Below are positions 33,320-41,195 of a DNA stretch of 64,000 nt, one piece after another. The stretch covers positions 62,001-126,000 of the forward strand of contig DWXE01000039.1 in assembly GCA_019119355.1 (NCBI GenBank), given 5' to 3'. A model generated the notes under the pieces. That model worked only from the letters and a program-made list of their open reading frames with translations. It was not told the DNA's origin and searched no databases. Made by a program: the position numbers and the translations under genes. The number at the start of each line of letters is the position of its first letter. The stretch's first letter is position 1. The stretch comes from Candidatus Eisenbergiella merdigallinarum (GTDB lineage: Bacteria; Bacillota; Clostridia; Lachnospirales; Lachnospiraceae).

Positions 33320-34183
33320 TTACTCAAAGATGGAAATTGACTTTAATGCCCTGCGCAGATTAAATGCGTCCCATGGCAGATGTTCTGTGATACTCATACC
33401 GACAATTTCCGCTTTCTTCAATACATCATTCAGGATTCTCACGATCTCCGACAATTTCATTCGCCCGACCGCCGCCGGAAATTCCCGTGGGTCGGTATAT
33501 GGTTCAGCGGGGTAAATACTTCTGAAATCCGACGGGTGCAGCACATCTAAATCCCAATGTACAGCCACATATTCAATTCCTGTTTCCGAAATCCAGGCGA
33601 GTATTTCATCGCTGTTTTCTTTCAGGCTTTCCGGTGAAAGAATACGGATTCCCTTTTCTTTGCAGGCCATATCCATAGGGCGCAGGGATTTTTCGATTAC
33701 TCCTGCGAGCAGCACCCTTTTCGCTTCATAGGGATGCCGTACTGCTGTAATTTCCGAAAAAGGACTAAGGCCAATCAGATTCCCCATGACCATTTCATGC
33801 AGATGTGAGGATTCCTTTACGGTGGAACAATCGGGATGGGCGTCCAGCCATAGCAGCCCGATCCTGCTGCCATATTTACCGCTCAGATAATCGAACGGAA
33901 CCTGCGTCACAGCACAGTCGCCTCCAAAAACAATCACTTTATCCGGCTGTTTATCCCGCAATATTTTTTCCGCCTGTTTCGCCTGCTCCAACAACGACGC
34001 GCCGCAGTCTATTCCGTCAAGCCGGCACGACTTCAAATCAAATTCCCCGTTCACCGTCACGGCAGCGCGCTCGGCTGTCGAACCCGGCGGGGCAATCCGC
34101 TCCAATAATTCTGCTCCGAATACATAGTCGGGATTCATTCCCCCCTGCCATTGCGGGTAAGTCAATCTCAATGTTTTTTTCAT
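33320..34183 (-). CDS. Arginase/agmatinase family protein with altered metal site
   Basis: 287 residues, ATG preceded by GGGGAGG. Ureohydrolase fold with LWLDAHPD (metal Asp-His-Asp) and HWDLDVLHP (metal Asp-x-Asp) intact, but the first metal-ligand motif reads GGDCA where classical arginases have GGDHS, so a Cys replaces the His. It would hydrolyse a guanidino or formimino compound; substrate unknown. It faces a Crp-type regulator gene across a 91-base gap, suggesting that regulator controls it. Confidence 0.8.
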   Translation of the reverse strand: MKKTLRLTYPQWQGGMNPDYVFGAELLERIAPPGSTAERAAVTVNGEFDLKSCRLDGIDCGASLLEQAKQAEKILRDKQPDKVIVFGGDCAVTQVPFDYLSGKYGSRIGLLWLDAHPDCSTVKESSHLHEMVMGNLIGLSPFSEITAVRHPYEAKRVLLAGVIEKSLRPMDMACKEKGIRILSPESLKENSDEILAWISETGIEYVAVHWDLDVLHPSDFRSIYPAEPYTDPREFPAAVGRMKLSEIVRILNDVLKKAEIVGMSITEHLPWDAFNLRRALKSISIFE

Positions 34184-34274
34184 AATGCACGCCTCCCCGT
34201 GTCCTGTATTGAAAAAAGCCGCTCATAATAGTACAATCACAGTGACGAAATCAGATAGATTGTGAGGTGGTACA

Positions 34275-34946
34275 TTGCTGACGCCACGCTATTTTTTCGC
34301 AGATGACTTCCGGCAGTTCTATGAATACTTCCTTTCACAGCCCCACGCCGCAAGGACATTCCGCAAAGGGGACTATCTGTGGAAGCCCGGACAGCCTTAC
34401 GAAAAAATCCACTATATCATTTCCGGGGCGTCCATTCATTTTGCAGACCATGAAAATGGCCGCAGAAAAATTATCAGCTTCCACGGAGCCGGTACGGTAT
34501 TCCCCGGTTATCGCCAGAATGACTATAAAATAGAGCTTTCATTGATCACAGTCGCCTTATCCGATATGAAAGTTCTGGAATTTACGAAAGACCAGTTTCA
34601 GAAAATGTTTGAAACGAATACGGCATTGAGCGAACAGGTCGTAAACTGGAACTCCATGTATATCAACCGTTTCCTTTTTGAGATCGTCCATCAGGAGTAC
34701 AATCCGTCTTTCGTAAAAATCTGCAATCTTCTGTACCTTCTTACCGTCAATCAGCCCGCCTGTTCCGGCCTTGTAATCGATATGACGCAGGAAGAACTTG
34801 CGGAAATTCTCGGACTCAGCCGGATTCAGCTCACCAGAGGTCTGTCTGACCTGCGAAAACGGAACATTATTTCAACTACCCGCAGAAAAGTTCATGTGAT
34901 CGATCTTCCGGCTCTGGCAAGACTTTGTACGTCGGAAACACTTTAA
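34275..34946 (+). CDS. Crp/Fnr-family transcriptional regulator
   Basis: 223 residues from a TTG start at 34275 (GAGGTGG upstream). N-terminal cyclic-nucleotide-binding-type beta-barrel (FRKGDYLWKPGQPYEKIHYIISG), long dimer helix, C-terminal winged helix MTQEELAEILGLSRIQLTRGLSDLR. No Fnr-type Cys cluster at the N-terminus, so not an iron-sulfur oxygen sensor. It probably senses a small ligand and regulates the divergent arginase-family gene; an ACAATC/GATTGT inverted repeat (34233-34238, 34258-34263) in the gap is a weak operator candidate. Confidence 0.85.
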   Translation: MLTPRYFFADDFRQFYEYFLSQPHAARTFRKGDYLWKPGQPYEKIHYIISGASIHFADHENGRRKIISFHGAGTVFPGYRQNDYKIELSLITVALSDMKVLEFTKDQFQKMFETNTALSEQVVNWNSMYINRFLFEIVHQEYNPSFVKICNLLYLLTVNQPACSGLVIDMTQEELAEILGLSRIQLTRGLSDLRKRNIISTTRRKVHVIDLPALARLCTSETL

Positions 34947-34971
34947 GCTTTTTTCACAGTAAATAATACAG

Positions 34972-35021
34972 TTTCAGCCTGCACATCATCTGCTTCAAAT
35001 GATATACAGGCTGAAATTTTT
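34972..35021. terminator. Bidirectional terminator between convergent genes
   Basis: TTTCAGCCTG (34972-34981) pairs with CAGGCTGAAA (35007-35016), with an inner CATCAT/ATGATA pairing in the loop and TTTT following. It separates the Crp-type regulator from the convergent gene at 35052. Confidence 0.8.
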
Positions 35022-35051
35022 AACGGAAATGTCATGCTGCTACAATCCTTT

Positions 35052-35615
35052 TCACAGTTTTCTGTATGTATCGAGAATTATTTTTAAATTCTTCTCTAAC
35101 GAATGCGCACCGTCCAATTGAATCACCCTGCATTTGAGAGATTTTATCCAGAGTTCATGTTTTTGTAAGGTAGAACTTCCGATTCCAAAATCATATCCTG
35201 CGATGTCGTTTAAAAATTTCCGGTGTTCCTCATACATATCTCCGCCTTCCAGGATACGCTCGCCGAACAACCTCAATTCCCGGTCATGGACGCGCTTCAT
35301 GCGAATTTCCGCGTCCGCGTGTAAGTGGACGGCCAACTCGAAAAACGGGTCAAAATGTTCGTGAAATGAATTCATGGAACCAGCCATTACGAAGTGGCTG
35401 CAGGTCGATATTGCCTCCATTAAGCGACCGATCTTTTCATCCTTTGGATACATTTCTGAAAAAGGAATCGCTGTGTCCTTCCTCCAAATATATTCATCTA
35501 TGTCAACAAAGTTATAGCCTAATTCGTCGGCCAACAATTTCCCAAGAGTCGTTTTTCCCGACCCTGAGGAACCCATTATCATAATGCCAGTTGCCAATTG
35601 ACTCACCCCGTTCAA
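35052..35615 (-). CDS. P-loop kinase-like ATPase (AAA_18/shikimate kinase-like)
   Basis: 187 residues. Walker A GSSGSGKTTLGK near the N-terminus, DIDEYIW as the acidic Mg site, and a lid-like Arg-rich segment (RMKRVHDRELRLFGERI). Members phosphorylate small molecules, but no substrate is evident. The start is uncertain: the first frame-wide start is a TTG at 35615 without a clear ribosome site, and an ATG at 35582 would remove 11 residues. The upstream methyltransferase stops only 9 bases away, so they are co-transcribed. Confidence 0.7.
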   Translation of the reverse strand: MNGVSQLATGIMIMGSSGSGKTTLGKLLADELGYNFVDIDEYIWRKDTAIPFSEMYPKDEKIGRLMEAISTCSHFVMAGSMNSFHEHFDPFFELAVHLHADAEIRMKRVHDRELRLFGERILEGGDMYEEHRKFLNDIAGYDFGIGSSTLQKHELWIKSLKCRVIQLDGAHSLEKNLKIILDTYRKL

Positions 35616-35623
35616 TCAGGATT

Positions 35624-36331
35624 TTATTCTTCCCGCCTTTTCTTCATCAGGATTACCCACATAAAATCTTTTCCAAAAATTTTGACATTGTCTGTTTCTT
35701 TCATTTTTCTAAAGTCTATTATGTCAAAATAACTGTTCAGTATCCTCTTTATTTTGTATTCGGAAAACCCCAGACCTCCATGCATAGAATAATCTCTGTA
35801 CACATCGTAATCGGATATATTTGCGCCGCCGTCTAAATTAAAGCAGGTCATAAGAAAGTATCCGTCATCTTTCAGGCAACGCAATATGCAGTTTATATAC
35901 TGCTCTCTTCTGTGCGGTTTAATATGGTGGAAACAACCGCTGTCGAGAATAAAATCAAAGCTGTCAGCTTCCGCAGCATATTCCAGCATCGACGCACATT
36001 GGAAATTGATATTCTGATCTTCATTTGTCAAATCCTTTGCCCAACGAATGGATTGCCCGGAAATATCAATTCCGGTAACCCGAAACCCCCGTGCTGCCAG
36101 ATACCGTGAATTGCGTCCGTTTCCGCAACCGATATCCAGAGCATTTCCTCCCGTCAATATCCCCTCTTCACAGTACGAAACCAGTTCTTCGTCAGGGATA
36201 TCCTTAAAAAACGGAACCGGTTTGTTTCGATCGGAATAGAATTTATTCCACCATTCGTGATCCCTTTTTTCCAAAATTTCATCCAACATATTCAAAGTAT
36301 CGCTATACGAGATGATTATTTCATGATCCAT
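35624..36331 (-). CDS. SAM-dependent methyltransferase (class I, Methyltransf_25/TehB-like)
   Basis: 235 residues from the ATG at 36331 (AAAGGAAA upstream). SAM-binding motif I NALDIGCGNGRNS, acidic loop VTGIDIS, motif DFILDSGCFHHI and the N-terminal WWNKFYSDRNKPVPFF typical of this group. The open frame continues upstream without a stop into 26 codons that are the tail of a broken acetyltransferase gene (36332-36741), so an N-terminally extended product is possible. Substrate unknown. Confidence 0.82.
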   Translation of the reverse strand: MDHEIIISYSDTLNMLDEILEKRDHEWWNKFYSDRNKPVPFFKDIPDEELVSYCEEGILTGGNALDIGCGNGRNSRYLAARGFRVTGIDISGQSIRWAKDLTNEDQNINFQCASMLEYAAEADSFDFILDSGCFHHIKPHRREQYINCILRCLKDDGYFLMTCFNLDGGANISDYDVYRDYSMHGGLGFSEYKIKRILNSYFDIIDFRKMKETDNVKIFGKDFMWVILMKKRREE

Positions 36332-36741
36332 ACTGGTTTCCTTTCTGTAAAATACCAACGTCACTTTATCGTTGACTATTTGTTGCTTACCTGTTTTCTG
36401 ATATCCCATCTTTTCATACAGATGGCAATTTCCCGCTTCCTGCAGAATTGTATCCAGCTCCCAACCAGAACTTCCATGGATTCGCTCAACTAATTGTATT
36501 GCCTTTTCTTATCGATTACTCGTATTGCGCCTGCTTTTTTCCCATCAACCACGATAAAATAGAAGTATGTAAACGGCTGATTTAGTCTCATCTGAATTTT
36601 ATCCAGTTTTTCCGCAGCAGGACTCGTATCGGTATCCTGATACTTCTCATATAATGAGGAAAAAGCCTCCACTTGCATTTTCCATAATTCTTCAGCGCTT
36701 TCAACGCCAATACGAATCAATTTCAGCTCGTTCGTTTCCAT
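36332..36741 (-). pseudogene. GNAT acetyltransferase broken by an internal deletion and frameshift
   Basis: The N-terminal half (36741-36490, beginning METNELKLIRIGVESAEELW) runs to AGAIRVIDKK and then hits TAG. In another frame the C-terminal half continues: KAIQLVERIHG, then WELDTILQEAGNCHLYEKMGY and VNDKVTLVFYRKE. The missing centre is the acetyl-CoA-binding motif A (family Arg/Gln-x-x-Gly-x-Gly/Ala) of about 25 residues. The tail then reads in frame into the methyltransferase gene. The gene cannot give an active enzyme; the deletion junction is near 36500. Confidence 0.85.
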
Positions 36742-36820
36742 ATAAAAAGCTATCCTTTCCGTAAAATCACTTTTCTCTTTTTGCGATAAATCCGGTAAAT
36801 TTTGCCTATGGAATATTCCA

Positions 36821-37408
36821 TCATCTTAACCCGTTTGCAAAAACCCAGGAATAAAACAATTCTTTTGGAGGCTTTTCATATGCGTAATTCAATTCAGAAA
36901 TAAAGGTATCGATCATGTTTATAGCTTCAATGCGCACTTCCTCTGCTGTTTTTTCAGTAACATCAATTTCTACCTCATTTACGAGCGGTTTTCTTTCCAA
37001 ATTTTTTGTGTTCATCTTTTCCTGTAATTCATAATCGATAAGCCCATTATTAGGACGGTTCTCCATTTGTCTTCTTATTTGTTCCGGATCATGGCATACG
37101 AGTTTTATCGTTATGTAATGATATCCTTTAAAAACTACCGGAATATCTGCTGTTCTCAGATCATCAATATCGGTAGCAATGATATTTTTATAACCCAGCC
37201 TGTGAAAACACAAAAGCATTGCGACCTGGTTTTCCCAGCAGGTTCGCTCTTCAAGTTCCCCTGTCATTTCCTCGACTCCATCTCTGGATATAAATTCGGG
37301 AATCATATGTTGTTCAATACAAGTGGTCTTGTAATGCTTAAGCAACCCATTTGCCAATGTAGTTTTTCCTATCCCGCTGGCGCCTGTTATAAAAATAAAA
37401 TCCTTCAT
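36821..37408 (-). CDS. P-loop AAA-type kinase-like protein
   Basis: 195 residues from the ATG at 37408 (AAGGGGA upstream). Walker A ITGASGIGKTTLANGLL, a Walker-B-like ATDIDDL, and a late Arg pair RRQMENRPN. Related in outline to nucleoside or antibiotic kinases, but no diagnostic motif for one substrate was found. Lies in a tail-to-head run of minus-strand accessory genes that each look independent. Confidence 0.65.
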   Translation of the reverse strand: MKDFIFITGASGIGKTTLANGLLKHYKTTCIEQHMIPEFISRDGVEEMTGELEERTCWENQVAMLLCFHRLGYKNIIATDIDDLRTADIPVVFKGYHYITIKLVCHDPEQIRRQMENRPNNGLIDYELQEKMNTKNLERKPLVNEVEIDVTEKTAEEVRIEAINMIDTFISELNYAYEKPPKELFYSWVFANGLR

Positions 37409-37453
37409 AACTAATGTCCCCTTAACCAACAAAAGGCTGTATTCTCACAGGTT

Positions 37454-38050
37454 TTACGACTCGAATGATTTATCAAAATCTTTTACTCTATTACGATTAA
37501 GGTTATCATCATAAATATCCGATTCATAATATTTCCCGCCCCTCGCATACGATAGATAACCAGCGATCAGTTCCATTCCCATAAATGCCGGATAATTATA
37601 TCCGTCTGAATCGGTAATCTGCCATTCGGAAGCCTCTTTGAACCCAAATTGAGGATAATACTCCGGTCTTCCAAAAAACAGAATAGCTCCAAATCCCAAT
37701 TCAGCCGCTTTGCCTGTCATACTCCTGATGAGCGCTTTTCCAACGCCTTTCCGCTGATACTCAGGCAACACGCTGAGCGGTCCAACATTCAAAACCGGAA
37801 TAATCCTGTCAGAAGTTCTCACCTCTGCTTTACTACAGATAATATGTCCAATAATATTATGATCAACTTCCGCAACGAAACTCAATTCGGGGATACCATC
37901 CCGCTTCCGTAACTCATGAACCATCCAGTGTTCATATGGGCATCCAATACCGCCCCTTTCAATCCTTTCAGGATATGAAAATGCAGCTCTTGTTATTTCC
38001 TCAACTCTTCGATAATCCTTTCCCAGCTCGGTTCTAATTGAGATATCCAT
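37454..38050 (-). CDS. GNAT-family N-acetyltransferase
   Basis: 198 residues. Acetyl-CoA-binding motif A is intact: VGPLSVLPEYQRKGVGKALI. A second conserved block GFGAILFFGRPEYYPQFGF matches the small-molecule acetyltransferases annotated as YhbS-like. It differs clearly from the broken GNAT gene at 36332. Substrate unknown, possibly an amine or an antibiotic. Confidence 0.85.
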   Translation of the reverse strand: MDISIRTELGKDYRRVEEITRAAFSYPERIERGGIGCPYEHWMVHELRKRDGIPELSFVAEVDHNIIGHIICSKAEVRTSDRIIPVLNVGPLSVLPEYQRKGVGKALIRSMTGKAAELGFGAILFFGRPEYYPQFGFKEASEWQITDSDGYNYPAFMGMELIAGYLSYARGGKYYESDIYDDNLNRNRVKDFDKSFES

Positions 38051-38086
38051 TTTCTCACCTACATCTTTCCAGTCAATGTTTCCCTT

Positions 38087-38632
38087 TTAATAATTTTTAT
38101 TGCCCGATGATTTTGAGTCCAGTAATCCTTCAGAAACCAGTAGTTCAATAACTCTGGCCTCTCTCTCAAACATCATGGGATTATGAGGAGTTGAAATGAC
38201 ATTTCGATTTTTCGTAATGACAATTTGAGGATCCACAAATTCCAAAATATAGTTTTCTTTGGCTTCATAATCATCCAGACATGGAGAGACTATTTCATTT
38301 TCTGCTTCACAAAGATAATAGTAGCTGTCTTGAATAAAACATTCCGCAGCATCCTGATCACTTCTTTGAATGCGATGAACATAACCATATTCTTTTACTG
38401 TTTCGAACTTTACCACTAAACCTGCCTCTTCGCGGGTTTCACGTATCATGGCGGCGACAGGATCTTCACCACTTTCGATACCGCCACCAGGAAATTTGTA
38501 GTAATCGTACTTCTTGCTATGTATCATAGCTATCTTCCTGTTCGAAATAATAATGCTTCTGGCAGAATTTCGTACAAAAGAATGTGTACAATTTTCATAA
38601 TCCTGTTTATCCATTTCAAATAAAAGTCTCAT
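38087..38632 (-). CDS. NUDIX hydrolase
   Basis: 181 residues from the ATG at 38632 (AGAGGATA upstream). The Nudix box is complete: GGGIESGEDPVAAMIRETREEAGL, matching Gx5Ex7REUxEExGU. It should hydrolyse a nucleoside diphosphate linked to another group, with divalent metal. The start chosen lies 42 bases downstream of the next gene's stop; a longer frame from 38677 would overlap that gene. Confidence 0.85.
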   Translation of the reverse strand: MRLLFEMDKQDYENCTHSFVRNSARSIIISNRKIAMIHSKKYDYYKFPGGGIESGEDPVAAMIRETREEAGLVVKFETVKEYGYVHRIQRSDQDAAECFIQDSYYYLCEAENEIVSPCLDDYEAKENYILEFVDPQIVITKNRNVISTPHNPMMFEREARVIELLVSEGLLDSKSSGNKNY

Positions 38633-38673
38633 AAAATATCCTCTGTCAAAATTTATTTCACTTTCGACAAACA

Positions 38674-38880
38674 TCATTTTTTATATTCAGAAATGAGTTC
38701 TTCTGCCAAATACTCATCGCTCATGCAATGCAGATCGGAGACTCCTTCGCTGATAAGAGGATATAATTTCGAGCGATAGAAAAAATCCAGGGCATTATTC
38801 AAAGAGATCCCTTCCTTTTTAGAAAACAGTTCTATAATCCTGGCGTATTTTTTCTGTAATAAAACAGGATTCGCTTTCAA
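38674..38880 (-). CDS. DUF3791 protein, short form
   Basis: 68 residues, mostly helical (YARIIELFSKKEGISLNNALDFFYRSKLYPLI...). Typical of DUF3791, small proteins encoded next to DUF3990. Its start overlaps the stop of the DUF3990 gene as ATGA, so it is translationally coupled and is the last gene of a three-gene cassette. An antitoxin or accessory role is inferred, not shown. Confidence 0.75.
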   Translation of the reverse strand: MKANPVLLQKKYARIIELFSKKEGISLNNALDFFYRSKLYPLISEGVSDLHCMSDEYLAEELISEYKK

Positions 38881-39350
38881 ATCCGTTCACTCCCTTCATA
38901 ATGCAGATACTCATCCAGAGCCTTTTGAGTTCGCAGGCATATTTGCAGATTTGGCTTTTCAAAACGTAATCTGCGGATGGCTTCTTTTTTATCAATTAAG
39001 TGGTCAAAGTAAAGTTCAACGGTATTAAATACTTTATCATTTGCCACACCTCCGATAACAATATCATAATCAGTCGTGTCTTTTCCTGTTCTGCAGTTCA
39101 GTATAAAATCAAGCCATTCTTCCGAATAGTTGTCAAACTTCAGTATCCTGAGGTCCTGAAATGCTGTTTCATCAAAATCATAACGGGAAACTATGCCCTC
39201 TTTGCCACGGCGCTTGAATTTTTCACACCATTTTACAGCCTGCTCATGGATAGGTGTCGTGTAAAATCCCCGTCCAAAATCGACATTGTCTCTGGAATGT
39301 ATCAAATCAGGCTTTGAAATTTCCAGACACGAACCATGATGTAAAATCAT
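38877..39350 (-). CDS. DUF3990 protein, putative ADP-ribosyltransferase toxin
   Basis: 157 residues. The N-terminus MILHHGS, the DFGRGFYTT block (Tyr30) and the late VFNTVELYF (Glu112) line up with the His-Tyr-Glu layout of PARP/diphtheria-type ADP-ribosyltransferases (L-H-G, F-G-x-G-x-Y, E). This alignment is by eye. Flanked by DUF3791 genes on both sides with 4-base overlaps, the layout of a toxin-antitoxin operon. Target unknown. Confidence 0.75.
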   Translation of the reverse strand: MILHHGSCLEISKPDLIHSRDNVDFGRGFYTTPIHEQAVKWCEKFKRRGKEGIVSRYDFDETAFQDLRILKFDNYSEEWLDFILNCRTGKDTTDYDIVIGGVANDKVFNTVELYFDHLIDKKEAIRRLRFEKPNLQICLRTQKALDEYLHYEGSERI

Positions 39351-39586
39351 ACCTCGATCCCCCTTTCTGCCATCAGGCTGATAATATCATCAACAATATA
39401 CTCTTTGCTCTGGGTGTGCAGCATTTCATATTCCGGAATAATATAGCTTTCCAGAATATTGTTTTTATCCGTCAATGCCCGATAAACCTCCTCTCCACTT
39501 TTTCCCAGCCTGATCGCGATATTCTCAATACAGAATACTGCAAATTCCAGCTCGTCGGCATTCTTTATTTCAGAATCGCATAACAT
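39347..39586 (-). CDS. DUF3791 protein, putative antitoxin
   Basis: 79 residues from the ATG at 39586, 8 bases after GGAGGTG; a start at 39637 would overlap the GH32 gene and is rejected. Contains DELEFAVFCIENIAIRLG and the YIVDDIISLM tail typical of DUF3791. First gene of the cassette, so the likely antitoxin is made before the DUF3990 protein, in the usual order of such operons. Confidence 0.75.
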   Translation of the reverse strand: MLCDSEIKNADELEFAVFCIENIAIRLGKSGEEVYRALTDKNNILESYIIPEYEMLHTQSKEYIVDDIISLMAERGIEV

Positions 39587-39612
39587 GTTCCTCACACCTC
39601 CTGCTATTATAA

Positions 39613-41136
39613 TTATTCTATCTTCAGTTCGCGCCACGCCGCTTCGAACTCCGCCCTTCCCTGCGATCCGAACCGGATTCTGTCGGCCTTTTCATCTGTA
39701 TAGGTCAGACAGCTCATGGCCTGTTCCCCTCCGTTGACGAACACCTCGACGCCGTAGCGATCCATCACGATCCGCAGCTCGATCTCCCCGCCTCGCGAAG
39801 CCACATAGCAGCTGCGGCTGCTGACCGTATCGTGGATCTGCCCTCCGGACCAGGTGCGGTCGAAAGTCAGCGCGCTGCTGCCCGGCTCATAATACAGCAT
39901 CGTCTTATGGCTGTCGTCCGCCGCCAGATCGATCTCAAACCGACGGTAATCCCCGGCTTTCACCCACACCGTCATATCGAACTGCCTGCCGCGGATCCCC
40001 GGGATTTCCAGCCCCTTTTCCTCGCTTGGAACGGGCAGAGGATCCCGGCCGTACACGAAGCTTCCTCCTTCCACGACAACCGGGCCCGTCTCCACCGCTT
40101 TTCCGTAATAGTTTTCCAGTTCCCGCACAGGGAGCTGATACAACTTATCCCCTTTCAGGTGCAGTTCCCGGGTGATCGTCATGAATCCGCACCAGGAGAA
40201 GCCCTCCGGCGTCAGATCGTTGTCCCAGCTCTTCATCCAGCCGATCATCACCCGGCGGCCGTCCGGCGTCAGCAGCGTCTGAGGGGCGTAGAAATCCGGG
40301 TCGTAATCGATAGCTCTGGCTTCCGGGACGATCCGGCGAAATTCGTGGGTTTCGGAATCGTAGCTTCCCACAAGATAGATGGTCCCGTTTCCGTTATGAA
40401 ACTCCAGCCCCTTCGCCTCCATGAACTGGGGGGAAGCGATCAGCACCTGACGGCCGTCCAGGGGGAAGAAGTCCGGACACTCCCACATCCTCCCCTCTTC
40501 CCGCTTTCCCCGTTCCAGGACGGTTTCAAAGGCCCAGTTTTCCACATCCTCAGATGAAAACAGCACAGCCTGTCCACAATCGTCCTTTGTTTTATTCCCA
40601 ACCACCGCATAAAACCGGGAACCTTCCTTCCAGATCTTCGGATCCCGAAATTCCTTCCGGTCGCTGTCCTCCGGCAAAAGATCCGGACAAATTGCGGGAT
40701 TTTTCTCCGATTTTATGAAATCCCGGCCGTCGCCGAAAGCGACGCACTGAGTCTGGCTCACGAGGCGCTTCCCGCCTTCCTCCGATTCCCGCACTCCCGT
40801 ATAGAGAAGGATCTGCCGCCCCCCATCCTCCAGAGCGCTTCCAGAAAAGCACCCCTGTCCGTCCCATTCTTCGTCCGGGGCCATGGCGCAGGGCAAAAGC
40901 TCCCAGGAAATAAAATCCTTCGTCTTCGCGTGCCCCCAGTGCATGGGCCCCCATTTCGTGCTGTAGGGGTGATATTGAAAAAACAGATGATATTCCCCCC
41001 GAAAGCAGGAGAATCCGTTGGGATCGTTGATCCATCCTACGGGGCTGCAAAAATGGAAATCCGGCTTTTGTCCCACCGGGATTTTTCCGCTCTCCAAAAG
41101 CTCGAATTCCCTTGCCCGCTGCAATTTTTCGCTCAT
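39613..41136 (-). CDS. GH32 beta-fructosidase, copy B
   Basis: 507 residues from the ATG at 41136 (AAAGGAGAAGG upstream). Same motifs as copy A: WINDPNG, FRDPKIW, MWECPDFF. From the ECPDFF motif to the end, and over the first 95 or so residues, it is almost identical to copy A; residues about 100-215 have drifted much more. No signal peptide. Follows the broken GH172 gene by 59 bases, forming a second small fructoside operon. Confidence 0.9.
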   Translation of the reverse strand: MSEKLQRAREFELLESGKIPVGQKPDFHFCSPVGWINDPNGFSCFRGEYHLFFQYHPYSTKWGPMHWGHAKTKDFISWELLPCAMAPDEEWDGQGCFSGSALEDGGRQILLYTGVRESEEGGKRLVSQTQCVAFGDGRDFIKSEKNPAICPDLLPEDSDRKEFRDPKIWKEGSRFYAVVGNKTKDDCGQAVLFSSEDVENWAFETVLERGKREEGRMWECPDFFPLDGRQVLIASPQFMEAKGLEFHNGNGTIYLVGSYDSETHEFRRIVPEARAIDYDPDFYAPQTLLTPDGRRVMIGWMKSWDNDLTPEGFSWCGFMTITRELHLKGDKLYQLPVRELENYYGKAVETGPVVVEGGSFVYGRDPLPVPSEEKGLEIPGIRGRQFDMTVWVKAGDYRRFEIDLAADDSHKTMLYYEPGSSALTFDRTWSGGQIHDTVSSRSCYVASRGGEIELRIVMDRYGVEVFVNGGEQAMSCLTYTDEKADRIRFGSQGRAEFEAAWRELKIE

Positions 41137-41195
41137 AACCTTCTCCTTTCGAAGCGCTCTGTCCATGGATCGGATGCGCCATCTCGCCCGGGCCC

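Noticed and set aside
35052-38632. Integron-like gene cassette array
   Set aside because: Genes are small, same-strand and functionally mixed, but no attC-like recombination sites or integrase were seen.
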